Source: JAWPMT01 sp965601475
Lineage (GTDB): Bacteria > Bacteroidota > Bacteroidia > Cytophagales > Cyclobacteriaceae
Length of the DNA stretch: 64,000 nucleotides
Assembly (NCBI GenBank): GCA_965601475.1
Contig: OZ271832.1
Coordinates: forward strand, 1,860,001-1,924,000
Reading direction: 5' to 3'
In this document: positions 51,905 through 60,176 of the stretch, piece after piece
How positions within the stretch are numbered: the stretch's first letter is position 1
Layout of the letters: every line of letters begins with the position of its first letter
Position numbers and translations under genes: made by a program
Notes under the pieces: generated by a model
What the model was told of the DNA's origin: nothing
Databases searched by the model: none
What the model saw: only the letters and a program-made list of their open reading frames with translations

Positions 51905-52477
51905 TTAGAAAGCCTGGATCGCGGCTTCGATGCTACCGGCAATGTCCTCAATAGACCCTACGCCATGTATCCCTGAAAATTTATTCTGGGACTTGTAGAA
52001 GTCCGCTACCGGGGCGGTTTCCTGATGGTATACCTGGATCCTGTTGTTAATTTTTTCAACATTCTGATCATCTACCCTGCCCGAGGTCTTCCCTCTTTCC
52101 AGGATACGGGTTCTCAATTCATCTTCAGGAACTTCCAGGCTGACCATACCGGAGATGCTTAGGTTGTGTTGGGACAACATCACATCCAATGCCTCAGCCT
52201 GAGGTACGGTCCGAGGGAATCCGTCAAATATGAAGCCATTTTCGTCCAGGTGGTGCTGGATTTTGTCTTCTACCATCTTGATCACCACTTCGTCAGGCAC
52301 CAGGTTGCCATGATCCATGTAGCTTTTGGCCAGCTTACCGAGTTCTGTGCCCTCGCCAAGGTGCTTCCTGAAAAGGTCGCCCGTCGAGAGGTGTACGAGG
52401 TTGTGATTCTTTATGATGATTTCACTTTGGGTACCTTTCCCTGCACCGGGAGGCCCAAACAACACTATGTTTAGCAT
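51905..52477 (-). CDS. adk: Adenylate kinase
   Basis: A 190-residue enzyme converting AMP plus ATP to two ADP. P-loop GPPGAGKGT, AMP-binding HLSTGDLFR and FDGFPRTVPQAEAL are present. The LID is the short, zinc-free form (RGKTSGRVDDQNVEKINNR). It is the promoter-proximal gene of the adk-obg operon, with a TACCTTTG element 20 bases upstream of the start. Confidence 0.97.
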   Translation of the reverse strand: MLNIVLFGPPGAGKGTQSEIIIKNHNLVHLSTGDLFRKHLGEGTELGKLAKSYMDHGNLVPDEVVIKMVEDKIQHHLDENGFIFDGFPRTVPQAEALDVMLSQHNLSISGMVSLEVPEDELRTRILERGKTSGRVDDQNVEKINNRIQVYHQETAPVADFYKSQNKFSGIHGVGSIEDIAGSIEAAIQAF

Positions 52478-52496
52478 ATCTTGTCTTATGAGGCCT

Positions 52497-52504
52497 CAAA
52501 GGTA
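52497..52504 (-). promoter_or_regulatory. Putative -7 element of adk-obg
   Basis: Minus strand TACCTTTG matches TAnnTTTG and lies 20 bases upstream of the adk ATG. Confidence 0.42.
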
Positions 52505-52532
52505 ATTGAAAACGGGTAAGCCTGAGCGAACT

Positions 52533-54896
52533 TTACTCCATTCGCAAGCCCTCGGTTGGGTTGGCCGTATTGACTTTGGTGATCTGAGATGCAATGGTAA
52601 GTGCAATGGTCACAGCTATGAGTACTACAGCCGTAATTACAGGCATTGTCGTCATAGGCATGTGGTAAGTGTAGATGACATCGAGTAGCAGACCTATCAG
52701 GTAATAGCTGGCGGGTGCACCGATCATCAGGGCCACAAGCAGGTACATAAGGAAATGCGAACTGACGGCTGTGGTTATGGCTCCCAGGCGCGCTCCAAGT
52801 ACTTTGCGAATGCTAAACTCTTTCCTGCGCCCTGCCACGTTGAGGGAAACCAGGCCATACAGGCCAAAACAGGATAAAATCATTCCAATGATCGCAACGG
52901 TGAGCATAATGACCTTGTGTCCATTTACATTTCTGAAATATTCTGCATATAACTGCTCCTGATAATCCCCACGGAATGGAATTTCCGGAAAGAGTTCGGC
53001 CCAGGTAGCTTCGACCTCTTCGAAAGTGGTAATGATTTTGTCAGGATTTCCAACCTTTGCAGCCAAATAGCGGTAGTCCTTGTCTTCCGCTCTAAGAAAA
53101 ACGGATTCAATTTCTGTCCAAAAGGCATAATAGTGAAAGTCCTTCATAATCCCAACCACGGTATAGCTAGCACTATCGTACCTGAAAGTCTGACCCAATG
53201 GCTCTTCCCATTGCATTTTCTTGGCAAAGGTTTCGTTGATGAGCACTGCACCTTTGTCACTCTCATAGTTCTCTCTTAGGGGTCTTCCGGATACAATTTC
53301 AATACCCATGGTCTCCACATAGTTGGGTTCGACATCCAATTTAAAAGCTTCCACTTTACGATCTGGGAACTGTAGAATGACAGAGCCGAGGAAGGCGCCC
53401 AGGTGATTGCTACCCCCTGAAATATCCTGGACATTAGGATTCGAGATCAATTCGTTTTTCAAGGTCTCATAGGTTGGATCATCAGCAACCCGGACGTAGA
53501 TGGTCTCTTCTTTATTATATCCCCAAGGTCTGGCATTCTGCCACTCTGTATTCATCGTAAAGGTGATGCCGCAAACGACGGTGATGATCGCGAGGACGAA
53601 CTGGAATGTCAGAAAAACTTTGGTGAGTACGTTTTTTTGTCCAAAACGCAATCTCCCTCTGAAGATACTCACAGCCTGGAATTTGGAGATATACAATGCC
53701 GGGTATGCACCTGAAGCCAAGGCGGTCAATATGAGCATCCCAATCAGATAAACAAAGAACTCCACAGTCAAAGAATCCAGTCGGAACTCAATACCAAATA
53801 AGTTGCTAATCCCTGGTAGGAAAAAAAGCTTGGCAACAAGAAAGCCCGTGACCAAGGCCACAGCGGATAACAACAGATTCTCGGTGATGAACTGCATAAC
53901 CAGCAGGGAACGATTGGCGCCGATTACCTTCCTCACGCCAATTTCTTTCAACCTTTTTGTCGCCGAAGCTACAGCAATATTGAGGTAATTGAGACAAGCC
54001 AGGACCAGCATCATGATCGCAATAATGGAGAGGATGACCCTTCCTTCGCTATCGGATTCGCTTGAGATATCCCAACGAATGTCATTTGAGCGTTCGTAGA
54101 GGGTAGACAGTGGTTCAAAGGAGAATTCCTGGATTTGCCATTCCGGCTGGGCCGAATTCACCAAGCCTCTGTATCCGTCGATGTTTTCCGTGATGTAATT
54201 GATTTCCAGGGGGTCGTCCACCTCAATAAATGTAGCCAGGATATTTCTGGACCAATCTCCATTTTCAAAGTCATCTTCTACCTGCTCCATCAGATTGAAA
54301 TTGGCCAGGAAGTCAAACTGGAGACTCGTACTTTGGGCCTCAATACGCACAACACCAGTGACGGTGAGCAAGCGCTTCGTACCTCCCGGAAAGCGCATCT
54401 GGATCGTCTGCCCCATAGGATTCTCTTCTCCAAAATATTTCTCGGCGATTTGCTCATGCAACACCACAGCTGTGAGGTCCTCCAACGAGGAACGCGATCC
54501 CTGAATAATGTCAAAGTCAAACATCTCGAGGAATTCCGGGTCTGCCATGCGCACTCGCTCCTGAAAGACCTTCTCCCCTTTCTTCACCACTACACTGCGA
54601 TCTCGTATCCTGGTCATCCTCCGGATTTGCGAGAAGTCCTCCTCCAGTTTTAATCCTACCGGGGCCGGTGAAAGCCCATACAAAGCCGCTTCGCCATCGC
54701 GATCAACCATGCTTGTCAGCATAAAAAGTCTGTCGCGTTTGGTGTGCTGGTTTTCCATACCCAATTCCATAGATAGGTAGGTGTAGGTCACCATGGATAC
54801 GGCAATGGCCAGTGCAAGACCGAATACATTGATGAAGGAGGATAGCGGATTCTTGAGGAGATTCCTCAGGGAGGTTTTGAAGAAGTTTTTGAGCAT
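52533..54896 (-). CDS. FtsX/MacB-type ABC transporter permease
   Basis: A 787-residue permease with two FtsX-like membrane modules. The N-terminal helix (INVFGLALAIAVSMVTYTYL) precedes a periplasmic MacB_PCD-like domain (residues about 40-280). Four helices follow around 285-440 (including SATKRLKEIGVRKVIGANRS, the coupling region), a second periplasmic domain, and the last three helices with GRRKEFSIRKVLGAR. Multiple such permeases act in Bacteroidota in drug or lipoprotein export with a LolD/MacB-like ATPase. A suitable ATPase is at 37.9 kb, but linkage is inference. Confidence 0.9.
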   Translation of the reverse strand: MLKNFFKTSLRNLLKNPLSSFINVFGLALAIAVSMVTYTYLSMELGMENQHTKRDRLFMLTSMVDRDGEAALYGLSPAPVGLKLEEDFSQIRRMTRIRDRSVVVKKGEKVFQERVRMADPEFLEMFDFDIIQGSRSSLEDLTAVVLHEQIAEKYFGEENPMGQTIQMRFPGGTKRLLTVTGVVRIEAQSTSLQFDFLANFNLMEQVEDDFENGDWSRNILATFIEVDDPLEINYITENIDGYRGLVNSAQPEWQIQEFSFEPLSTLYERSNDIRWDISSESDSEGRVILSIIAIMMLVLACLNYLNIAVASATKRLKEIGVRKVIGANRSLLVMQFITENLLLSAVALVTGFLVAKLFFLPGISNLFGIEFRLDSLTVEFFVYLIGMLILTALASGAYPALYISKFQAVSIFRGRLRFGQKNVLTKVFLTFQFVLAIITVVCGITFTMNTEWQNARPWGYNKEETIYVRVADDPTYETLKNELISNPNVQDISGGSNHLGAFLGSVILQFPDRKVEAFKLDVEPNYVETMGIEIVSGRPLRENYESDKGAVLINETFAKKMQWEEPLGQTFRYDSASYTVVGIMKDFHYYAFWTEIESVFLRAEDKDYRYLAAKVGNPDKIITTFEEVEATWAELFPEIPFRGDYQEQLYAEYFRNVNGHKVIMLTVAIIGMILSCFGLYGLVSLNVAGRRKEFSIRKVLGARLGAITTAVSSHFLMYLLVALMIGAPASYYLIGLLLDVIYTYHMPMTTMPVITAVVLIAVTIALTIASQITKVNTANPTEGLRME

Positions 54897-55013
54897 TTTG
54901 ACCTATGGGTTTAAGTAGTAGATGCAAAATCCCCAGAAAGGTTGCGGCGGCTTCAGGAAATTCCTTTTTTGCGAAACTGACTTTAGCGATTTTGTTGAAA
55001 ACCCTACCACGTC

Positions 55014-55406
55014 ATGAGAAAACTATATCATCACAGGCGACCAGGTAAAACGTGATTCGGAATACTATATACCCAAATACGATCCTGATGGTCCGGCCAT
55101 GGGATTTTGTACCATAGCAACTATTCAGGTGCAACTCGGCGATGCAGAAACGGCGTACCGAGGTTACAAAGAGAGCTATCTACTGAATAAAGTTCCACCT
55201 TTTGGTGTGCTGGCTGAGACCGCCGGGGGTACCAATCCGTACTTCGCCACCGGAGCCGGAGGGGTGTTACAAACGGTACTATCGGGTTTCGGTGGTCTGA
55301 AAATAACGAACGAAGGGATCACACAGGAGAATCCGATTTTACCTCCTGGAAAAAGCTCACCATGAAAGGCATCGGTATTGACAAGCAGACTTTCGAAGTA
55401 GAGTAG
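55014..55406 (+). pseudogene. Remnant of a GH65-like glycoside hydrolase/phosphorylase C-terminus
   Basis: One frame from 55018 to 55365 reads IPKYDPDGPAMGFCTIATIQ, then PPFGVLAETAGGTNPYFAT and GVLQTVLSGFGGLKITNEGI, closely resembling the C-terminal domain of GH65-type (maltose/trehalose phosphorylase-like) enzymes. An internal stop at the end is followed by the other frame, WKKLTMKGIGIDKQTFEVE, ending at 55404-55406, so a frameshift separates the two parts. Upstream, an ATG at 55014 (M-R-K-L-Y) is out of frame. The rest of the enzyme is missing, as after a large deletion. Confidence 0.65.
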
Positions 55407-55407
55407 C

Positions 55408-56619
55408 TTAGGCAGATTTTAGCCTCAAAGATCTAAAAGCCGTCGCCAGACTGATCAAAGCCAGAAGCGTTCCCAACATGAACGGTGCGCCCGGAAAATA
55501 GGTGGTATTGGCAGGATTGGTGAAGACACGAAAGATGCTTGTCATCACCACTGGTCCTATGATCGAGGTCAGACTCATCAGACTTGTCATACCTCCTTGC
55601 AACTCACCCTGCTCATTTGCTGGTACCTGGGAGGTCATGATGCCCTGGAGTGACGGTCCTGCCAAGCCCCCCAGCGCATACGGCACCATGATCGCGTAGA
55701 TCATCCAACCCTCCGTGGCCAAGCCAATCATCAATAGCCCGGCGGCATTGAATGACAAGCCAATAACGAGGGCTTTTTCCTGTCCCATGGATTTGATTAC
55801 AGGCCTGATAATCACGCCTTGGACAATACTTATCATCAATCCGACGAAAGCCAACGAATAACCAATTTCAGCCTCTGACCAACCAAAATTCTCCGTTGTG
55901 AAATAGGCCCATGTACTATGTGTGGCATGCTGGCCGATATAGACAAAAAACAGGGCCACCAGTAGACCGATTATGGCTGGATAGTTCCGCAACTGTAGCA
56001 AGGTGCCTACAGGATTGGCCCTCTTCCAGGTAAATGGCCGACGATTTTCATTGGAAAGTGATTCGGGAACGACAAAGAACCCGTAGAGAAAATTGGCAAA
56101 GGTGAGACCTGCAGCCGCATAGAAAGGAACTCTGGTACCGATTTCCCCAAGGACTCCACCAATGAGCGGACCAATGATAAAGCCCAATCCAAAGGCGGCA
56201 CCTATTATACCAAAGTTCTGGGCTCGTTTTTCCGGTGTCGAAATATCCGCGATATAGGCATTGGCTGTTGTAATGCTACCTCCGCAAATGCCTGAAATCA
56301 CACGTGCCACAAACAGCCAGGTGATGGTGGGCGCCAGCGCCACAAAAATGTAGTCGACCGTCAATCCCAACAAAGCCAACAAGAGAATAGGTCTCCGGCC
56401 AAAACGATCACTCAATCCCCCAAGCACAGGTGCAAAAAGGAATGAGAAAAAGGCATAGGAAAAGAGTAGCCAACCCCCGTAAATGGCCGCCTGACTGGTT
56501 GTGCCCCCAATGAGTTCGGAAATCAAACTGGGAATCACCGGGATGATAATACCCAATCCGATGATATCTATCAATACCGTGAAAAAGATAAAACCTATAG
56601 CCGCCCGACGGTTTTTCAT
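55408..56619 (-). CDS. TetA/TCR-type MFS transporter
   Basis: A 403-residue major facilitator with 12 helices. It has the tetracycline-resistance-family opening FTVLIDIIGLGIIIPVIPSL, loop 2-3 signature GGLSDRFGRRPILL, helix-5 region RVISGICGGSITTANAYIAD and GFIIGPLIGGVL. Many Bacteroidota homologues are uncharacterised drug-proton antiporters, and tetracycline export is not proven. It starts with MKNRRAAIGF, ends next to the GH65 remnant, and reads convergently with it. Confidence 0.9.
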   Translation of the reverse strand: MKNRRAAIGFIFFTVLIDIIGLGIIIPVIPSLISELIGGTTSQAAIYGGWLLFSYAFFSFLFAPVLGGLSDRFGRRPILLLALLGLTVDYIFVALAPTITWLFVARVISGICGGSITTANAYIADISTPEKRAQNFGIIGAAFGLGFIIGPLIGGVLGEIGTRVPFYAAAGLTFANFLYGFFVVPESLSNENRRPFTWKRANPVGTLLQLRNYPAIIGLLVALFFVYIGQHATHSTWAYFTTENFGWSEAEIGYSLAFVGLMISIVQGVIIRPVIKSMGQEKALVIGLSFNAAGLLMIGLATEGWMIYAIMVPYALGGLAGPSLQGIMTSQVPANEQGELQGGMTSLMSLTSIIGPVVMTSIFRVFTNPANTTYFPGAPFMLGTLLALISLATAFRSLRLKSA

Positions 56620-56938
56620 AGCTTCTCGAAAAAGAGCCTCGAAGCTAGCGAATTATGAAGAATACGGAGGGGGAATTTTGCTTGGGAAGAGCTAACATGT
56701 TTTAAGGTCAAAATCGAATCAAACATTAAAATATGAGTGATTTTGATGTATGACACAAATGCAGGCATCAAGTCGCTACTTCGAACACAAACAAAACTCA
56801 AAAATCATCTTTTTTGAAGTTTGCATTGAAAAGCGGGTGATGATTAATGCCTGCCAACCCACTAAACATCAAATTGTAGTACTTTTAATGCCTTATGGTT
56901 GGCCCAATAGGCCCAGCACGATCAAAATCGAAAAAACC
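56620..56938. other. Divergent intergenic region
   Basis: Between the MFS and Fic genes. The Fic frame stays open upstream to 56750 but the translation there is unlike Fic proteins. It probably holds the promoters of both genes; no exact TAnnTTTG element was found on either strand near the starts. Confidence 0.4.
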
Positions 56939-58060
56939 ATGTCAGCTTATCCAATCAATCCAGATCGTAGTAAACCCTGGAATGAATTACCACTACTCCC
57001 AATTCCGGAGGAATGCTTCAAAACCATTGACATCTATGAGCAACTGGGAACGGCTAAGGAGGCATTGGGTAAACTACAGGGCCGCAGTATTGCCATCCCC
57101 AATCAGGGGGTGCTCATCAATACCATCAGCCTTCAGGAAGCCAAGGCATCGAGTGCTATAGAGAATATTTTCACAACCGACGACGAACTGTATAAGGCTT
57201 ACAGCGAAAACGGCGAAGAGCAATTTGGCGCTCCAAAGGAGGTCCTACGGTATCGTGAGGCACTCTGGAGCGGCCTGCAATATCTCGATGCGGGTAAGGA
57301 ATTCAACCTGGATTACTTCATCAAAATCTATCAGGAAGTAAAACAGGCTTCTGACGGAATTCGACCGCCTTTCGCGCAAATTGTAATTAAAAGGGGGAGT
57401 ACAGGGCCGAATGCGGGTCAAGTGGTTTACACGCCGCCAAGAGGAAAAGGCCTCCTGGAAAAAAAGCTCACGAACCTGTCCGAATTCGCCAACGACAACC
57501 AGAAATTCCCCTTCGATCCGCTGATCAAAATGGCAATCTTGCACTGTCAGTTCGAAATGATCCACCCCTTCCGGGATGGTAATGGCCGGGCCGGTCGCAT
57601 CTTCAATATCCACTACCTGACCCGCCAGGGCCTTCTGGATTTCCCCATCCTCTACCTGAGCAAGTACATCATTGACAATAAGAGTGATTACTACGCCGGC
57701 CTGGCGGGTGTTTCGCAACGTGGCGACTGGAAACGTTGGATTATTTATATGCTCAAGGCAATTGAATCAACGGCTAATCTCACTTATCAGAAGATCAATG
57801 ATATCATCTCCACCCAGGAAGCCATACTGCAGGCCGTAGAAGATGATACGGACATCCGCAGGGCGGCGCAGCTCGTAGAAGCCATTTTTCATCATCCCTA
57901 CACCAAAGTGCGGCACCTGACAGACAAAAAGCTCTACGCGGAAAATACGGCCAGAAGCTACCTCAACCAGCTCTCCGAAATGGGCGTGCTCGAAAAGCGA
58001 ACCATCCAAGGCCACCATTATTACCTCAATCTCGAACTATACAGGATTTTGGCGGAGTAA
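56939..58060 (+). CDS. Fic family AMP-transferase with N-terminal inhibitory motif
   Basis: A 373-residue Fic protein, which typically transfers AMP to a target protein hydroxyl. The active motif HPFRDGNGRAGR lies at residues 209-220. An inhibitory helix motif SSAIEN (S71, E75, N76, the [ST]xxxE[GN] form) lies N-terminal to it, marking a class II Fic. A C-terminal winged-helix domain follows (AENTARSYLNQLSEMGVLEK), as in SoFic-like proteins. No antitoxin gene is needed for class II. The start ATG 56939 (MSAYPINPDRS) is chosen over the frame beginning at 56750. The stop and next ATG overlap (TAATG). Confidence 0.92.
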   Translation: MSAYPINPDRSKPWNELPLLPIPEECFKTIDIYEQLGTAKEALGKLQGRSIAIPNQGVLINTISLQEAKASSAIENIFTTDDELYKAYSENGEEQFGAPKEVLRYREALWSGLQYLDAGKEFNLDYFIKIYQEVKQASDGIRPPFAQIVIKRGSTGPNAGQVVYTPPRGKGLLEKKLTNLSEFANDNQKFPFDPLIKMAILHCQFEMIHPFRDGNGRAGRIFNIHYLTRQGLLDFPILYLSKYIIDNKSDYYAGLAGVSQRGDWKRWIIYMLKAIESTANLTYQKINDIISTQEAILQAVEDDTDIRRAAQLVEAIFHHPYTKVRHLTDKKLYAENTARSYLNQLSEMGVLEKRTIQGHHYYLNLELYRILAE

Positions 58061-59562
58061 TGATCAGATACCTAAAACAGTTTTTCAGTACACAGACCCT
58101 GTCTAAACTCATCCTCATTCACGGTGTGATCTTTCTGATTCGAGGCCTTTACTTATTGCTTGGCCCGTTCGAGTTGTTCTCCGAGGAAGCGCAATACTGG
58201 GTATGGTCTCAAAAACTGGACCTTTCCTATTATAGCAAACCACCGCTAATCGCCTATATCAATTTCATTTCGACTTCGATCTTTGGCAACAATCCATTTG
58301 CTATCAAATTCAACGCGTTATCCTTTGGACTTGCGAGCACGATCCTGACCTATCAACTTGCATTTAGAGTTCTGAAGGAAAAATATGTGGCGGTATTAGC
58401 TTCATTTCTCGTTTATGCGCTACCCTTCCATCACACGGTATTCAACATCTTTCTGACAGACGCCCCACTCTGCTTTTTTTGGGGGCTTTCCCTTTACCTG
58501 TTTTGGGAAGCACTTGAGAAGAATCAGTTGCGGTATTGGGTGTGGCTTGGCATTGGTTGTGGGTTGGGGTTTCTATCGAAGTATACCATGGTATTCTTTG
58601 CACCCTTTACCCTCGTCGTGCTGGCAAGCTGCTATCCTGAAGTACTGAAGAAAAAGGGACTTTACGTGGCCATTGCCATCGCGGGTATTTTCACGCTTCC
58701 GGTAATCATTTGGAACTATCAGTTGGATTTTGTCACCGTCAGACATGTTTCTTCGATCGGTAGTTCTTCGATGGACCTACCGAAGAGACTTGCATTCGTC
58801 GGGGAATACCTTGGAGGACAGATTGGCTTCCTGTCGCCTTTATTGTTGCCATTTCTGCTCCTGATAAGAAAGGATAAACTTCCCAGAAGGGCATGGTACT
58901 TCTTGCTGTCAGGACCGATTTTGGTCTTCCTGTTTTTTTTATTCTACAGCCTGACGCGCCGTATTGAGGTGAACTGGACGGTATTTGCCTATTTTCCAGT
59001 ACCCATATTGATGGCACAGGCCTATTTCCAATTGCGAAAACCCAGGACCTTCCACATCGCGACGAGTTTCTCCCTGGTGCTAATCCTTTTGCTTTTCTAT
59101 TTCACACCCTTTCTTTATCCCCTGGGCCTGGACCAAATCATCCCTCCAAAACGGGATCCGGCAGCCAGGCTAATGGGTTGGAGGGCCACTGGGGAAGCGG
59201 TAGAAAATCAAATTGGGCTATTAAAAGGTGATTATTTTCTATTCAGTGAAAGCTACCATACGGCCTCAGCCACGGCTTTTTTCACAAGAGATCAGGAAGT
59301 TCCCATTGTCATCAACCTGGGACGAAGGAAAAACCAATATGACCTGTGGCCAGGGATCGCCCAATTCGAAGGAAGTGATCACTTTGGAATTTTCGTGACA
59401 CGGGAGTCGTCGATTCCAGCCGAGGTACTTGAAGGGTTTGAGGAACATATAAGGACAGACACTGTAAAGACTTACCTTGGTGGTGAAGTGGTGAAGCAGT
59501 CCCTGGTAGCGACATTCCGGAGCCTCCAACATATAGAGGAAAGGACAAGCCAGTCATTCTAG
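58060..59562 (+). CDS. GT39-type (ArnT/PMT-like) integral membrane glycosyltransferase
   Basis: A 500-residue polyprenyl-phosphate-sugar-dependent transferase with about 11-12 helices. The first loop contains SEEAQYWVWSQKLDLSYYS and KPPLIAYI, the GT39/GT83 pattern with the acidic E-E pair, and ILVLLL-type helices follow. The periplasmic C-terminal domain after the last helix is about 130 residues. Such enzymes modify lipids or proteins with sugars. It starts at the last base of the Fic stop, so the two genes are coupled. The acceptor is unknown. Confidence 0.88.
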   Translation: MIRYLKQFFSTQTLSKLILIHGVIFLIRGLYLLLGPFELFSEEAQYWVWSQKLDLSYYSKPPLIAYINFISTSIFGNNPFAIKFNALSFGLASTILTYQLAFRVLKEKYVAVLASFLVYALPFHHTVFNIFLTDAPLCFFWGLSLYLFWEALEKNQLRYWVWLGIGCGLGFLSKYTMVFFAPFTLVVLASCYPEVLKKKGLYVAIAIAGIFTLPVIIWNYQLDFVTVRHVSSIGSSSMDLPKRLAFVGEYLGGQIGFLSPLLLPFLLLIRKDKLPRRAWYFLLSGPILVFLFFLFYSLTRRIEVNWTVFAYFPVPILMAQAYFQLRKPRTFHIATSFSLVLILLLFYFTPFLYPLGLDQIIPPKRDPAARLMGWRATGEAVENQIGLLKGDYFLFSESYHTASATAFFTRDQEVPIVINLGRRKNQYDLWPGIAQFEGSDHFGIFVTRESSIPAEVLEGFEEHIRTDTVKTYLGGEVVKQSLVATFRSLQHIEERTSQSF

Positions 59563-60075
59563 CAGCCCCTTTAGCCCCTCATGGTGCCTAATGAATTGTA
59601 AAACCTCTTCCAGTTGGTAGCCCTGGTCAAGTTCCATGCCCGGGTTAGGAAGTGGATCATCACGGGTAGCATAGGCTTTCCAAACATATTGTAGATACCA
59701 GTCGGGCTCCTCGCCCCACCGCCTGTCCAGCCTTCGACGATGGAGGAAAGTAGTTCTGTCCACCTGAAGCTTCAAGGACAGGTCATAAATCGCGTTGAGC
59801 CATGGAAATGAAAAAGCGAAGATTCCTTCCACTATCACTGTGGTGCCAATGGACAAAGCCGCTTCGATTGCTTCGTGCATTTTCCGCTGATCAATGGAGT
59901 CCGGCGTTTCCCAATCTACACGATCACGAATCATAGGAATCTCTTTCACTGGTCTCACAAAGTCATCCTGCGCGATCACAACCATTGGGACCGCGAGCTT
60001 TCGACCCAATTCGGATGCCAGCGTAGATTTCCCGGCCTGGCTCGGACCACCGATGCCTATGACTTTAGCTTCCAA
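59554..60075 (-). CDS. Uridine-kinase-like P-loop kinase
   Basis: A 173-residue kinase with Walker A GGPSQAGKST, a lid region DFVRPVKEIPM and RTTFLHRRRLDRRWGEE as the adenine/phosphate arginine region. It resembles small nucleoside or uridine kinases (Udk/PRK family), but the substrate is uncertain. The 3' end overlaps the glycosyltransferase stop by nine bases. Confidence 0.8.
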   Translation of the reverse strand: MEAKVIGIGGPSQAGKSTLASELGRKLAVPMVVIAQDDFVRPVKEIPMIRDRVDWETPDSIDQRKMHEAIEAALSIGTTVIVEGIFAFSFPWLNAIYDLSLKLQVDRTTFLHRRRLDRRWGEEPDWYLQYVWKAYATRDDPLPNPGMELDQGYQLEEVLQFIRHHEGLKGLLE

Positions 60076-60176
60076 AGATCCCTGAATTTAACCTTTTGTC
60101 AGAATATGGAACACGCGCGATGCTAATCGGTTTAATACATATTCTGCGAAACAAATTGATACAAACTCAAAGAAGT

